Of a DNA stretch of 64,000 bases, positions 17,128 through 25,877 are shown piece by piece. Source of the DNA: Microvirga sp. VF16 (GTDB taxonomy: Bacteria > Pseudomonadota > Alphaproteobacteria > Rhizobiales > Beijerinckiaceae); the NCBI RefSeq assembly GCF_016864375.1, contig NZ_CP069357.1:62001-126000 (forward strand), written 5' to 3'. The translations under genes and the position numbers were made by a program. Positions within the stretch are counted from its first letter, which is position 1, and every line of letters begins with the position of its first letter. The notes under the pieces were generated by a model, which saw only the letters and a list, made by a program, of their open reading frames with translations, had not been told where the DNA came from and ran no database searches.

Positions 17128-17883
17128 ATGAGACACAGCCTCATCCTCCGTGCTGCGCTGATTTCGGCCGCTGGGCTTTTGGCCTCCGCATGCACCACAA
17201 CCACCGGAAGCCTCGGTCTTTCGGGCCCGCCTTCTCAGGGCCAGATCCGCTCTGAAGCTGAGCGTCTGGGAGAGGCTTACCGTTCCCAGCCGGACAACCC
17301 GGCGGCTGCTCTGGCCTATGCAAAGGCTCTCAACTCCCTCGATCGGAATGACGAAGCGGCTGCCGTTCTCCAGCAGACGGCTCTCCGCTTCCCGAACGAC
17401 AAAGGGGTGATCGCGGCCTACGGCAAGTCGCTGATCGCCGTTGGCAAAACCCAACTCGCCTCGAATGTTCTGGATCGAGCTCATACGCCGGATAACCCCG
17501 ACTGGCGGGTACTTTCGGCTCAAGGCGTGATCGCGGATCAGTCCGGCGACCACAATCGCGCCCGCTCCCTTTACACCGCTGCACTGAAGATCCAGCCGGA
17601 GGATCCAATGGTCCTGACCAACATGGGTCTCTCCTATGCTGTGACCGGCGACATGGCCTCTGCCGAACAGTATCTCCGCAAAGCCTCCGTTGCGCCTGGT
17701 GCTGACCAGAAGGTCCGCCAGAACCTCGCTGTCGTCCTCGTGATGACTGGCAAAGAAGCCGAGGCCCGGGACCTCCTGAAATCGGACGTCGCGGCCGCTG
17801 AGATCGACTCGCATATTGCCTATCTCAAGAGCCTGGGTTCCCCGAATGCCCGTTCTGAGGGCAAGGCTGCAAAGCGGGCATAA
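17128..17883 (+). CDS. TadD-like TPR lipoprotein
   Basis: The 251-residue product has a lipoprotein signal: a hydrophobic start and a lipobox LLASAC with Cys at about residue 22, predicting anchoring to the outer membrane. Residues about 45-235 are TPR repeats with typical A..Y..AL...N..DP spacing (AYAKALNSLDRNDEAA, DPMVLTNMGLSYAVTGD). TadD proteins act as pilotins in Flp/Tad pilus assembly, but other Tad genes are not in this window. It may instead serve the membrane protein and ATPase that follow. Confidence 0.7.
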   Translation: MRHSLILRAALISAAGLLASACTTTTGSLGLSGPPSQGQIRSEAERLGEAYRSQPDNPAAALAYAKALNSLDRNDEAAAVLQQTALRFPNDKGVIAAYGKSLIAVGKTQLASNVLDRAHTPDNPDWRVLSAQGVIADQSGDHNRARSLYTAALKIQPEDPMVLTNMGLSYAVTGDMASAEQYLRKASVAPGADQKVRQNLAVVLVMTGKEAEARDLLKSDVAAAEIDSHIAYLKSLGSPNARSEGKAAKRA

Positions 17884-17887
17884 GATC

Positions 17888-19252
17888 ATGAACCTGACAC
17901 GCTTTTGGCCCTCGAAGTCTGGCGCCGCCCCTAAAGATGCCGACCAGCCGCAGCCGTCGAACCCGGGAGGGCCCGATATGGTCGACGATTCCTTCATTCT
18001 TCTCGTCGGCGGCCAGCTCCAACCGACAGCGGAAGATCCAATCCCGGAGCCGGGGACGGACGACACCCAGACAAACGATTTCGTGGTTCTGGCCGGAGGC
18101 TTCACCGGCACGCCGTTGGGAGAGGCTGGGCAGAAGGTCGAGCCTTTCGCAGCAGATGACAATGCCGGCGACGTGATCGGATCCGTGGCCAATGCCGAAC
18201 CCGCCGAGGATGAGGCATCTGCCGAAGCTGGCTCTGCAGGACCCATCGATCCGGATAATCCTGTGATCGACGTACACGATCCCTATCTCGAATCCTTTGG
18301 CCCTCTTCCCGACCCGGTTTCCGTCGAAGCTACTCCCACCCTCGCTTCCGTCCCAGGCAACACCCTTCCTGGCCCATACCATGCTCCAGAGGCCCGTAAA
18401 TCGCGTCGCTGGCCGTGGAGCCGCGCCGCGGCCTCCGAGGTCAATGTCTCCTACGATCATGATTGGGGGACAGGGATCTCGGTGAACGAAGAGGAGGCGC
18501 TGCGGCAGCGTCTGATGAATAAGAACCAGCCGCCAAAGAAGCGCCGTGGCTCCCTTGTTCTGATCGGAACGGTGGCGACAGCCGCGGCCCTGGTTCTGAC
18601 CGCTGGAAGCCCGACCAAGATCCTCGAGGCCGTGCCCAGCGCCAAGAAGATCGTGACACGGGTTCAGAATGACCTGATCTCACGGGTCTCGCTGACATCA
18701 GAATCGCCTGCCGAGCAGACCCGCGACAGCTCGATGTGCGCGCAGCAGCCGTCCACGGATGGATGCTTCACGAACAACGTCATCCGGGCTGCCGCCTTCG
18801 TCTGCCCAACGGCCATGCATCCCGTTGCCGTAGAGTTCGCCAGCTCGCCCGTCCGGGCCGCCGTTGGACTCTCGCATCGCGCCTCTATGGCTCCGTCGAC
18901 GGGATTTGCCACGATCCTGAGCGCTGAGACGACCTTCGACTTCATGACACGGGATCTCAACTTCGCGGTGGATCTCATCTCGTTCCGGCGAAACGGCAGC
19001 ATCGCCGGCATGCTCAAGAATGTTCAACCTCGCCAGCAACTCCCCGTTCAGGTGGCGAAGGCCGACGGCATCATCGCGCTTCGAGGCAATGAGATCGAAC
19101 GTCTCGCACTTACCCCTGACTGCCGGATCGCGATCTTCGAGAATGGCATCCCACCGGAGTATTTCGCCCAGGATGCAAAGGTGAATAACTCGCCTGTTCG
19201 CATTCCTGTGAAACCTCAGACCCAGGCTCAGGCGGATTTAGGTCGACGCTGA
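17888..19252 (+). CDS. Single-pass membrane protein of unknown function
   Basis: The 454-residue product starts at MNLTRFWPSK, four bases after the TPR gene stop; the longer frame to 17816 overlaps that gene. Residues 1-200 are acidic and Pro-rich (disordered cytoplasmic part). A basic stop-transfer-like segment (KKRRGSLV) leads into one membrane segment at about 219-237 (LVLIGTVATAAALVLTAG). The remaining 200 residues should be periplasmic and contain four Cys that could pair. Coupled to the TPR lipoprotein, it could form part of an envelope complex. Confidence 0.6.
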   Translation: MNLTRFWPSKSGAAPKDADQPQPSNPGGPDMVDDSFILLVGGQLQPTAEDPIPEPGTDDTQTNDFVVLAGGFTGTPLGEAGQKVEPFAADDNAGDVIGSVANAEPAEDEASAEAGSAGPIDPDNPVIDVHDPYLESFGPLPDPVSVEATPTLASVPGNTLPGPYHAPEARKSRRWPWSRAAASEVNVSYDHDWGTGISVNEEEALRQRLMNKNQPPKKRRGSLVLIGTVATAAALVLTAGSPTKILEAVPSAKKIVTRVQNDLISRVSLTSESPAEQTRDSSMCAQQPSTDGCFTNNVIRAAAFVCPTAMHPVAVEFASSPVRAAVGLSHRASMAPSTGFATILSAETTFDFMTRDLNFAVDLISFRRNGSIAGMLKNVQPRQQLPVQVAKADGIIALRGNEIERLALTPDCRIAIFENGIPPEYFAQDAKVNNSPVRIPVKPQTQAQADLGRR

Positions 19253-19287
19253 CCTAATCCGCAGCCTACCCCTCTCAATCCCCAAAA
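19232..19287 (+). promoter_or_regulatory. Hairpin plus TCTCAATCCCCAAAA leader
   Basis: GCGGATTTAGGTC and GACCTAATCCGC form a hairpin with one bulge over the stop of the previous gene. The word TCTCAATCCCCAAAA (19273-19287) follows, 27 bases before the ATPase start, and is identical to the one at 3183-3197. Confidence 0.35.
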
Positions 19288-19314
19288 GAAGCCCGCCACA
19301 GGCCAAGGGTCATT

Positions 19315-21255
19315 ATGAATTTTGCTCTCTATCTTCTCGCAATGTTATCGCGTGTAATGCCGAAGCAGGCGGCAAACAAGAAGAATGCCGTCGCACTGCA
19401 CCGAGAATGGTCGAGCCGAGTTTTAACCGATCACCTCTTCGCCGCCGATCTGAAAGCGATCGAGCGGCTTTCTCTTGTTGTCAGCGATGGGAAGCCGTCT
19501 CTTCAGTGGCCGGTCTTGACGATTTTGATGGACCGTCGCTATCCGGCATTCGCCGAGGTGCTCTCCGCCTTCACCACGGAAGACCGCAAGGCTTCATTGT
19601 TCCGTCCGACTTCTGCTGACGGCGCGGAAGCACAGAGCATTCTTATTTCAGGCCTGGCCTTTCTGCAGAACTCCATCGATGCCGCCAATTGGGCGACCGA
19701 CGCCAATGTTCTGGCAGGCGAGCTCGCGTCCCTGCCGTGTGCCATGCTGAAGATCCTCACGATTGAGGACGGAGCGATCAGCCTTCAGCACAACCTCCAT
19801 TCTCTGTCGATCGCGCTCGAAAATGCCGCGACACCTCACACCAACCCTGCGACGGCCACGCAAGACAAGCTCGCATCTGCCCTCCTCCGGTATTATGCCC
19901 TTCGACGGCTCGCCCCATCGTCCATTCCTGGCTTTGTTTCGACGTACCATCCAGGCGAGGATCTCGACTATGCGGCAGCACGGATCGAGCATGTCCTGTC
20001 ATCTCACGGCATGCTCCCGCTGAAGATCCAGCGCCACTATCGGGAAACCCGCGACGTCATCATGGACATCGCCGTTCTCGCCGCAGTCTATGCGGACCTT
20101 CCCGCTGCGATCCTCGTCCCGACCTATCCGACGCTCTTCGAAGCCTCACCGTCGAACGAGCCCATGGTCAGCCCCGATGATCCCGAAGTCATCAAGGGAT
20201 ACGACATAGGGCCGAACCTCGCGCACCTGATGCTTGGATCGATCATCAGCCACGGCAAAACCCCGATCATTGGTCCTGCCCGTTCTCAGATCCCGCTGAT
20301 TGCGACGATCGCAAACCGGCTCACCCTCGCCTATCAGCCGCCCCAGCCCTCCTACGAGGAGCGCATTGCCGAGATCAAAGCCGTTGCCCAAACCCTCCCA
20401 GGTCAGGAACTGCCGCAAACCGACATCGCCGCCATCGCAAGGCTTGACCTCACCCCAGCCCAGCGGCGCCAGGCCGTCTACTCGACGGTGATGACAGGAT
20501 CGGCTCAATCCGCTCTGGAGGTCATCGCCAGATCCTCGGCCTCGGTGACGCCCGCGATCGCAATCGCAGACCTCGATATGTCCCTGTACGTCTGCGAGCA
20601 GGACTTGCCGGATCTGATCGAAAAGATGACCACTGCGCCCCGCGGGCGCATGCCGGTCCTGATCGACGGCGTGGCTGGCACGGGCAAGAGCGCCTTCGGC
20701 CGCTATGTCGCCCACCAAATGGGCTATCAGTCGAAGGTCTATCGCTACTCGGATTTAACGAGCCGCTGGCTCTCGGAGTCCGAGAAAGCCGTCGACAAGA
20801 TGTTCGCCGATGCCCGGAAGCACAACTTCGCAATCATCATGGACGAAGTTGAAACGATGTTCTCTGATCGCGAGACCGCGACCCACGACTACCAGAAGAC
20901 CCTGACAAATGCTTTCCTGACCCACCTGGACAGCCATGACCTTCCGGTCTTCTGCTCGACCAATCACAAGCGGGACATCGACCCTGCCATCCTGCGCCGT
21001 TTTGTGTTCAAGCTCGAATTCGAGGCTCTTACCCCAGAACTAGCAGCGAAGGCCTTCACCCGCTTCTTCAACATGCCAGCTCCGGCCGACCTCCTCCAGC
21101 TCACAAATCTCACCCCTGGTGATTTTGACGTGGTTTTGCAGAAAGCTTCGGTTCTCCGAATTAAGGAGGACCCGGGCTGGTTTGTCGCAGCCTTGCAGGA
21201 GGAGCTTTCCCACAAGAAGGCCAAAGGCCTCCGGATGGGCTTCGTACATCATTGA
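19315..21255 (+). CDS. AAA+ ATPase of the FtsH/Cdc48-like type
   Basis: The 646-residue product has an uncharacterised helical N-terminal region (1-420). An AAA+ module follows: Walker A GVAGTGKS near residues 450-457, Walker B FAIIMDEVETMF near 502-513, a sensor-1-like FCSTNH near 545, and DPAILRRF near 557-564 carrying the arginine finger. The C-terminal 70 residues form the lid. No protease motif (HEXXH or Lon Ser-Lys) is present, so it is likely a remodelling ATPase. It follows the lipoprotein/membrane protein pair on the same strand and may energise that system. Confidence 0.75.
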   Translation: MNFALYLLAMLSRVMPKQAANKKNAVALHREWSSRVLTDHLFAADLKAIERLSLVVSDGKPSLQWPVLTILMDRRYPAFAEVLSAFTTEDRKASLFRPTSADGAEAQSILISGLAFLQNSIDAANWATDANVLAGELASLPCAMLKILTIEDGAISLQHNLHSLSIALENAATPHTNPATATQDKLASALLRYYALRRLAPSSIPGFVSTYHPGEDLDYAAARIEHVLSSHGMLPLKIQRHYRETRDVIMDIAVLAAVYADLPAAILVPTYPTLFEASPSNEPMVSPDDPEVIKGYDIGPNLAHLMLGSIISHGKTPIIGPARSQIPLIATIANRLTLAYQPPQPSYEERIAEIKAVAQTLPGQELPQTDIAAIARLDLTPAQRRQAVYSTVMTGSAQSALEVIARSSASVTPAIAIADLDMSLYVCEQDLPDLIEKMTTAPRGRMPVLIDGVAGTGKSAFGRYVAHQMGYQSKVYRYSDLTSRWLSESEKAVDKMFADARKHNFAIIMDEVETMFSDRETATHDYQKTLTNAFLTHLDSHDLPVFCSTNHKRDIDPAILRRFVFKLEFEALTPELAAKAFTRFFNMPAPADLLQLTNLTPGDFDVVLQKASVLRIKEDPGWFVAALQEELSHKKAKGLRMGFVHH

Positions 21256-21654
21256 ACTAGAACATATTTTCCTGCTAGGCGGGTGCGGCCCATTGGCGAC
21301 GCCCCCGCTCGGATCGGCTCGAATCATGTTTTCTGGAGCTGCTTTCTAATTCGGGCGACCCCTTACTAATTCGTTTCTGCCTTGACGGTTCGAGGCCCAG
21401 ACGGCATAATTCGGCCACATTGGAGCTACGGCAAGCCGCTAGATGATCCGGCGGTTTTGGCAAGCTTACCATTCTATGACGGAATGGGAGTCAAAGGCCG
21501 GGCTTCTCCTGTGAGACTAATAAATAACAAGCTCGCAGGCTTCACCAGGATCAGGCCTCGCCCCGCGCGCAGTTCATGATCATCGATGTACGACACAGAC
21601 GCCCGTCCTAAGCGATGGAATGCGAAAGCGGACGTTTGCGTAACCAAGGTCGAT
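21256..21654. other. Intergenic region with TAATTCG words
   Basis: About 400 bases with TAATTCGGGC (21347), TAATTCGTTT (21367) and ATAATTCGGCC (21407). A 65-codon frame starting TTG 21382 reads partly like protein (HWSYGKPLDDPAVLASLPFY) but lacks a ribosome site and may be a remnant. This region should hold the promoter for the GcrA-like gene. Confidence 0.35.
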
Positions 21655-22608
21655 ATGATGAAAACGTTGCAACCAACGGCTCTTCACAAGACCAGCGGCT
21701 TCTCCGCGGTCATCGCCTCTCAATCATCCGGCGCCCCAGCTAACCAGATTAAGGTCAATGGTATCTGGAACGACGAAACCGTTGAGAGAATAAAGCAGCT
21801 CGTCGCTCGCAAGCTCACAGCCGAAGCCATTGCGGCTGAAATCTCGACAGCCGAAGTTCCCGTCACCCGTTCCCAGATCCTCGGGATTTGCTGGCGCCGT
21901 GGCTGGCAGGTCGGCCAGAAGCGTCCATCACGCAATCACGTTCCCAAGCAGCGCATGATCGGAAAGCGCATTCTGAAGCGTGGTCAGTCCGACGTGCAGG
22001 TCATTCTCGCCCTGCCCGATACCCGTGACGTCCACCCTGTTGAAGGGACACGGATCGTCCGCAAGGCAAGTGCCCGGAAGCCATTGGACAAAGCTCTCCT
22101 TACCCTGCCACTGTTTGAGGCCGCTGCAACTACCGACACCAAGCTGAATACGTCAGGCGCAGACTTTATCCGGCGCTACAAGAAGCGAGCCGAGAAGGCC
22201 AAGACGACTGCCGAAGTGGCAGAAGTGATCCAGCCTGTCGTTACTGAGACAGCTCCCGCCACAGCACCCATCGCCGAGATTATCAGCATCCCGGCCGTTG
22301 TGGTCGCCGCGCCCGAACCAGCCCCCATGCTGGAGGAGGCCGCACCCGTCGCCGCGACCAAGCCAGAACGTGACCTCTCGAAGTGCCTCACGATCTTCGA
22401 TCTTCGCGACCGGCATTGCCGCTATCCCGTCAGCGGCACCGGCGTCTCCATGCTCTACTGCAGCGAGCCTGCGATGAACGGCAAACCATACTGCGGGCAT
22501 TGCGCTTCCATCGCGTATGAGAAGCCTGAGAAGGTCGCCGCTGCAGACAAGCCTCCCAAGCACAAGATGTCTGCTTTTTCAATGAGAAACGGGATCATTT
22601 TCCGCTGA
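21655..22608 (+). CDS. GcrA-superfamily cell-cycle regulator, enlarged
   Basis: The 317-residue product starts at ATG 21655 with AAGG seven bases before; the frame to 21586 lacks a site. Residues about 37-80 match the GcrA N-terminal helix-turn-helix (WNDETVERIKQLVARKLTAEA, then VTRSQILGICWRRGW). Residues about 255-295 match the GcrA C-terminal block (CRYPV, YCSEPAMNGKPYCGHC, IAYEKP). Chromosomal GcrA is about 170 residues; here a Pro/Ala-rich linker roughly doubles the size. GcrA binds sigma70 and activates promoters with methylated GANTC. Neighbours are SSB and a DNA methyltransferase. A plasmid-borne GcrA next to GANTC-rich repC is noteworthy. Confidence 0.8.
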   Translation: MMKTLQPTALHKTSGFSAVIASQSSGAPANQIKVNGIWNDETVERIKQLVARKLTAEAIAAEISTAEVPVTRSQILGICWRRGWQVGQKRPSRNHVPKQRMIGKRILKRGQSDVQVILALPDTRDVHPVEGTRIVRKASARKPLDKALLTLPLFEAAATTDTKLNTSGADFIRRYKKRAEKAKTTAEVAEVIQPVVTETAPATAPIAEIISIPAVVVAAPEPAPMLEEAAPVAATKPERDLSKCLTIFDLRDRHCRYPVSGTGVSMLYCSEPAMNGKPYCGHCASIAYEKPEKVAAADKPPKHKMSAFSMRNGIIFR

Positions 22609-22645
22609 AACCTCAAAGCCAACGGAAGTTGGTCAACGCCTAAAG

Positions 22646-22658
22646 CAATCCCCAAAAG
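22646..22658 (+). promoter_or_regulatory. CAATCCCCAAAAG leader before ssb
   Basis: This is another copy of the leader word, 45 bases before the ssb start. CCAAC/GTTGG forms a small hairpin just upstream (about 22618-22632). Confidence 0.35.
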
Positions 22659-22703
22659 TCCCTCACTCCGACCCTCCGGTCGAAACCTAGGAAAGACCAT
22701 AAG

Positions 22704-23123
22704 ATGAAGTCGATCAATCAAACCCAGATCCTCGGCAATGTAGGTCGAGATCCCGAGATCCGCACGCTCGGCAGTGGTGAGAGGGTGGCCAACCTGCGCG
22801 TCGCAACGAATGACACGTGGACTCAGAACGGCGAGAAGAAGTCCAAGACCGAGTGGCACAATGTCGTCATCTACAATCCGAACCTGATCGAAACCGTCGA
22901 GAAGTACGTCAAGAAGGGCGATCCGATCCAGCTCATGGGGCTCAAGATCCAGTATCGCACCTTCACAGATAGCAAGGGCGTTGAAAAGCAGGTGACGGAT
23001 CTTGTGCTTCAACGATTCGGCGGCGACCTAATCCTCATGGGCAATGGGAGCGGCAACGGGGCCGATAACGGCGGCAGTAGCGACGGCCTTGGCGGGAACG
23101 AGGACGATCCCTGGCAAGACTAG
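22704..23123 (+). CDS. ssb: Single-stranded DNA-binding protein
   Basis: The 139-residue product has the SSB OB-fold in residues 1-110 (NQTQILGNVGRDPEIR, NLRVATNDTW, KTEWHNVVIY, YVKKGDPIQLMG). The Gly/Asn-rich tail ends DDPWQD instead of the usual DDDIPF, so the interaction tip is altered. Plasmid-borne ssb genes support plasmid replication or transfer. It stands between the GcrA-like gene and a methyltransferase and has its own leader and terminator. Confidence 0.92.
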   Translation: MKSINQTQILGNVGRDPEIRTLGSGERVANLRVATNDTWTQNGEKKSKTEWHNVVIYNPNLIETVEKYVKKGDPIQLMGLKIQYRTFTDSKGVEKQVTDLVLQRFGGDLILMGNGSGNGADNGGSSDGLGGNEDDPWQD

Positions 23124-23156
23124 AATTTCATTCTCCCTGAAGCGAGGAGCCAACTT

Positions 23157-23184
23157 AGCCGGACGACACCCGTCCGGCTTTTTT
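23157..23184 (+). terminator. Terminator after ssb
   Basis: AGCCGGACG and CGTCCGGCT pair around ACACC and are followed by Ts. It separates ssb from the methyltransferase gene. Confidence 0.85.
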
Positions 23185-23221
23185 CATGTCGGGATCTAGT
23201 TGAGCAAACTGAGTACCTGAC

Positions 23222-24541
23222 ATGAAATCTTCCGAAGCCACGGCGGCGCGAGCACGCGCCCGACGCGTCGAAAAAGGCGTCCAAACCGAAGAGCGCGCCC
23301 GTACCTTCACTGCTCGGCCCTCGCTTCAGGGGCTGTTGCAATTGCCCTTGCTCGAAGAACTGGAATCTCATGGCGGACGCGCCAAGCCGAGCGATCTCTA
23401 TGAGCGGCTTGCTGACCGGCTTGATGTTCCAGACGATCTACGCTCCCAGAAGCGCACCTGCGGAGATGGCCAGACATACTCAGTCTTTCCGCAAGCGGTC
23501 CGATGGGCTCGCCAGAACGCCGTGATGGCCGGCCTGATCCATAAAGGCGACCGTGGAATCTGGGAATTGGCCGATCCCGGCTATGCCAAACTCAAGAAGG
23601 TTCGCCGCGGCGTCGCTGTCCTCATCTACTCGCTCGATGACGGGGTGGCGCTCTGGGCCCATGCCGAGGATGCAGGACGGGCGATAGAGCCAGGCTCGCT
23701 GAATCTAATTTTTACCAGTCCCCCGTACCCGACTGTCTCTCGCGAGTATGGGCGCTTTTCCGTTCCCGAATGGCTCTCGTGGATGAGGTCTTTGATCGGA
23801 ACGTGGAAGAGCCTTTTGGCTCCCGATGGCACCATCTGCCTGAACGTCATGGATACTTTTGTGAGCGGGACACCCAATCTCTCGCCCTATATCGAAAGGC
23901 TGACGCTCAGTTGCATCGACGATCACGGTCTCCACCTGGCAGGCAGGAGCGTGTGGCACAGCCCCACCAAGATGGGCAACATCCAGTGGGCCTCTAAGAT
24001 GCGAGTGCGCCCGCGCAACACTCTTGAGCACCTCCTGTTCTTCAGCGGGAGCCCCAACCCAAATTGGGACACCCGCCGACTGCCGGCCGAGCCATATGCG
24101 GCCTCGACAGTTGCAGCCTGGAATCGAGCCCAGAAACGGCCGTCGAGCAAGCGGCCCTGCGGCTACAACATCAATGAAAGGGCCTTTGCCCCAACTGGTG
24201 ATGGCCCACTCCCGGGCAACCTGATTGTCGCCGCGGGAGCTCCAGGCAACGATCAATTCAGCCGCCGGTGCAGAGAAGCTGGATTGCCTCCGCACCCAGC
24301 GCGGTTCCCCGAGGCAATCCCGAAGCGGGTGATCCTGCTCACGACCGAACCAGGTCAGGTTGTCTACGACCCCATGGCCGGATCGAACACGACGGGAAAG
24401 GTCGCTCTCGATCTCGGCCGGCGTTTCATCGCTTCCGAGCCTTCGCTGACCTACCTCGGCGCCTCCGCCCTTCGCTTCGATCAGCGCCCCGACTTTCGTC
24501 GCCACCCTCTGCCCAAGGGCCTGGCAGTGCCGACCGCCTGA
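23222..24541 (+). CDS. Beta-class site-specific DNA methyltransferase
   Basis: The 439-residue product has a basic start, then a winged-helix region at about 40-135 like the N-terminal domain of Mrr-type proteins. The methyltransferase part has motif IV TSPPYP near residues 165-170 and motif I DPMAGSNTTG near 383-392, in the order typical of the beta class. TSPPY is commonest in N4-cytosine enzymes; Met replaces the usual Phe of DPFxGSGTT. No restriction nuclease gene is adjacent, so it looks like an orphan enzyme. Specificity cannot be read from sequence. With GcrA and ssb upstream it may belong to a plasmid epigenetic set. Confidence 0.82.
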   Translation: MKSSEATAARARARRVEKGVQTEERARTFTARPSLQGLLQLPLLEELESHGGRAKPSDLYERLADRLDVPDDLRSQKRTCGDGQTYSVFPQAVRWARQNAVMAGLIHKGDRGIWELADPGYAKLKKVRRGVAVLIYSLDDGVALWAHAEDAGRAIEPGSLNLIFTSPPYPTVSREYGRFSVPEWLSWMRSLIGTWKSLLAPDGTICLNVMDTFVSGTPNLSPYIERLTLSCIDDHGLHLAGRSVWHSPTKMGNIQWASKMRVRPRNTLEHLLFFSGSPNPNWDTRRLPAEPYAASTVAAWNRAQKRPSSKRPCGYNINERAFAPTGDGPLPGNLIVAAGAPGNDQFSRRCREAGLPPHPARFPEAIPKRVILLTTEPGQVVYDPMAGSNTTGKVALDLGRRFIASEPSLTYLGASALRFDQRPDFRRHPLPKGLAVPTA

Positions 24542-24584
24542 CGCGGCCCTCACCCTTCATCGCTTGTCTTAAGAAAGGCAGCCT

Positions 24585-25292
24585 ATGTTTCCCAAATTCC
24601 CGCTTAGCGGCGAGTTCGACCTGAATGACGTCGCGACGATCCTTGAGGCACTTGAGCGCTATGCTAAGAGCCCGGAGGCCAAGGCCCATGCGTTCCGCCG
24701 CGACATCTTTCCGGCAGACTACGGTGGGGCTGGCGCAGCGGTGACTCCGCTTCGCATTCCCCAGATCATGGAAATGGTGCGGATCGCCGCGGAGTCCGCG
24801 ACCAGAGTGGATCGTGAAATTGCTGCCCATCACTTCTCGGACGCGATTGAGAAAACGATCCAGCGCCAACCAGATCCGATGAAGGCGCTGGCCGAACAAT
24901 CTCAGCTGGATGTCGACCATACTGGGGGCGGATGTCTTGCCTATGCTCGTCACTATGAGGACGGCTGGTATTTCTGGCTCACGGCCTAAGATGGGGCGTC
25001 CCTCCCCGACAACCCGGATGATCCGACCTGTCTGATCGGCGCATATCATCCCACTAACGAATGGTGGCTCAATTCGAGTGCCACGCCGCGTCAGGCCTTG
25101 AGCGTCATCGGAACCTTTGTCACTTTCGCAAAGACGCGCTTCGCCGCCGGCCAGGAGGCTACAATCGCGAACTTGCGCGATATCCTGACCACCGCCCAGT
25201 CTTCCGGGTACTTCGTTCCTGAGGAGGCGGAGGCCATCGCGGCGATCCTTGCCGCGCCGGAAGCCCCTCAGACAGACGAGCAGCCTCAATGA
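24585..25292 (+). pseudogene. Hypothetical protein gene interrupted by one TAA
   Basis: The frame runs from ATG 24585 to TGA 25290-25292 with one in-frame TAA at 24987-24989. Reading across the stop gives a continuous, natural sequence (GWYFWLTA, stop, DGASLPDNPDDPTCLIGAY...NEWWLNSS), 235 codons in all. Upstream of the stop are 134 residues; the rest has no good start of its own. This fits a nonsense mutation in a conserved plasmid gene. The original TGA overlaps the next ATG by ATGA, showing former coupling. Family not recognised. Confidence 0.65.
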
Positions 25293-25856
25293 AAGCGGGA
25301 GTTCCCCCGTTTTCAGGCCGACTGGATTCCCGAGCTCCCACCGACTTTCGAGGATTACTCCTGGCACAATGACACCTGCCCGAGGTTCCACGACGTCATG
25401 CGGGATCTGATCTTGTGGGTGGATTATCCCGACCCCCAAGATCGTGAGCTTCCTGAGAATCTTCGTTTTGGTGTCTGCCGAGAGTTCGACGATGGAACCA
25501 CGGAAGACCTCTACTCGGCTGATGAGTGGAACTTGGTCAGGGACTTCCTGGACAACTATTCCCCGCCTGCAGGGACAGCGCCGAACTACAATACGCTCCT
25601 GATGCTGTCGGAGGCTGCCAAGTGCAAGACCGACGCCGATTGGGGATCCGATCGTCAGGTCGACGCCGAGAACCGCTTCTTTAAAGCCGCGATGCAGCGC
25701 ATCCCCGATCACTTCGCCGACACCAATGACGACTGGCAGGAGGCGATCCACAAGGCGACTTCCGACGAGATCATCGAGGAGGCCATGGGACGGATCGTAA
25801 AAGAGGTCGTTCGCCAGAATCCGAACCTCGCCGCCCTGCTCGAGAAGAAGGACTAG
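25289..25856 (+). pseudogene. Hypothetical acidic protein gene with N-terminal frameshift
   Basis: The ATG at 25289 overlaps the previous stop, but its frame soon ends. Removing one A of the AAA at 25292-25294 gives MKREFPRFQADWIPELPP, continuing through SWHNDTCPRF into the long frame. The open part from ATG 25398 gives 152 residues (MRDLILWVDYPDPQDRELPE...). So the native product was about 188 residues, acidic, with aromatic-rich N-terminus and helical C-terminus. An assembly error at the A-run is possible. Translation from 25398 would lose 36 residues. Confidence 0.6.
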
Positions 25857-25877
25857 CCCCTCTCAATCCGCAGCAGC

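Noticed and set aside
21382..21579. 65-codon frame with protein-like middle
   Set aside because: TTG start without ribosome site; kept only as a note for the intergenic region.
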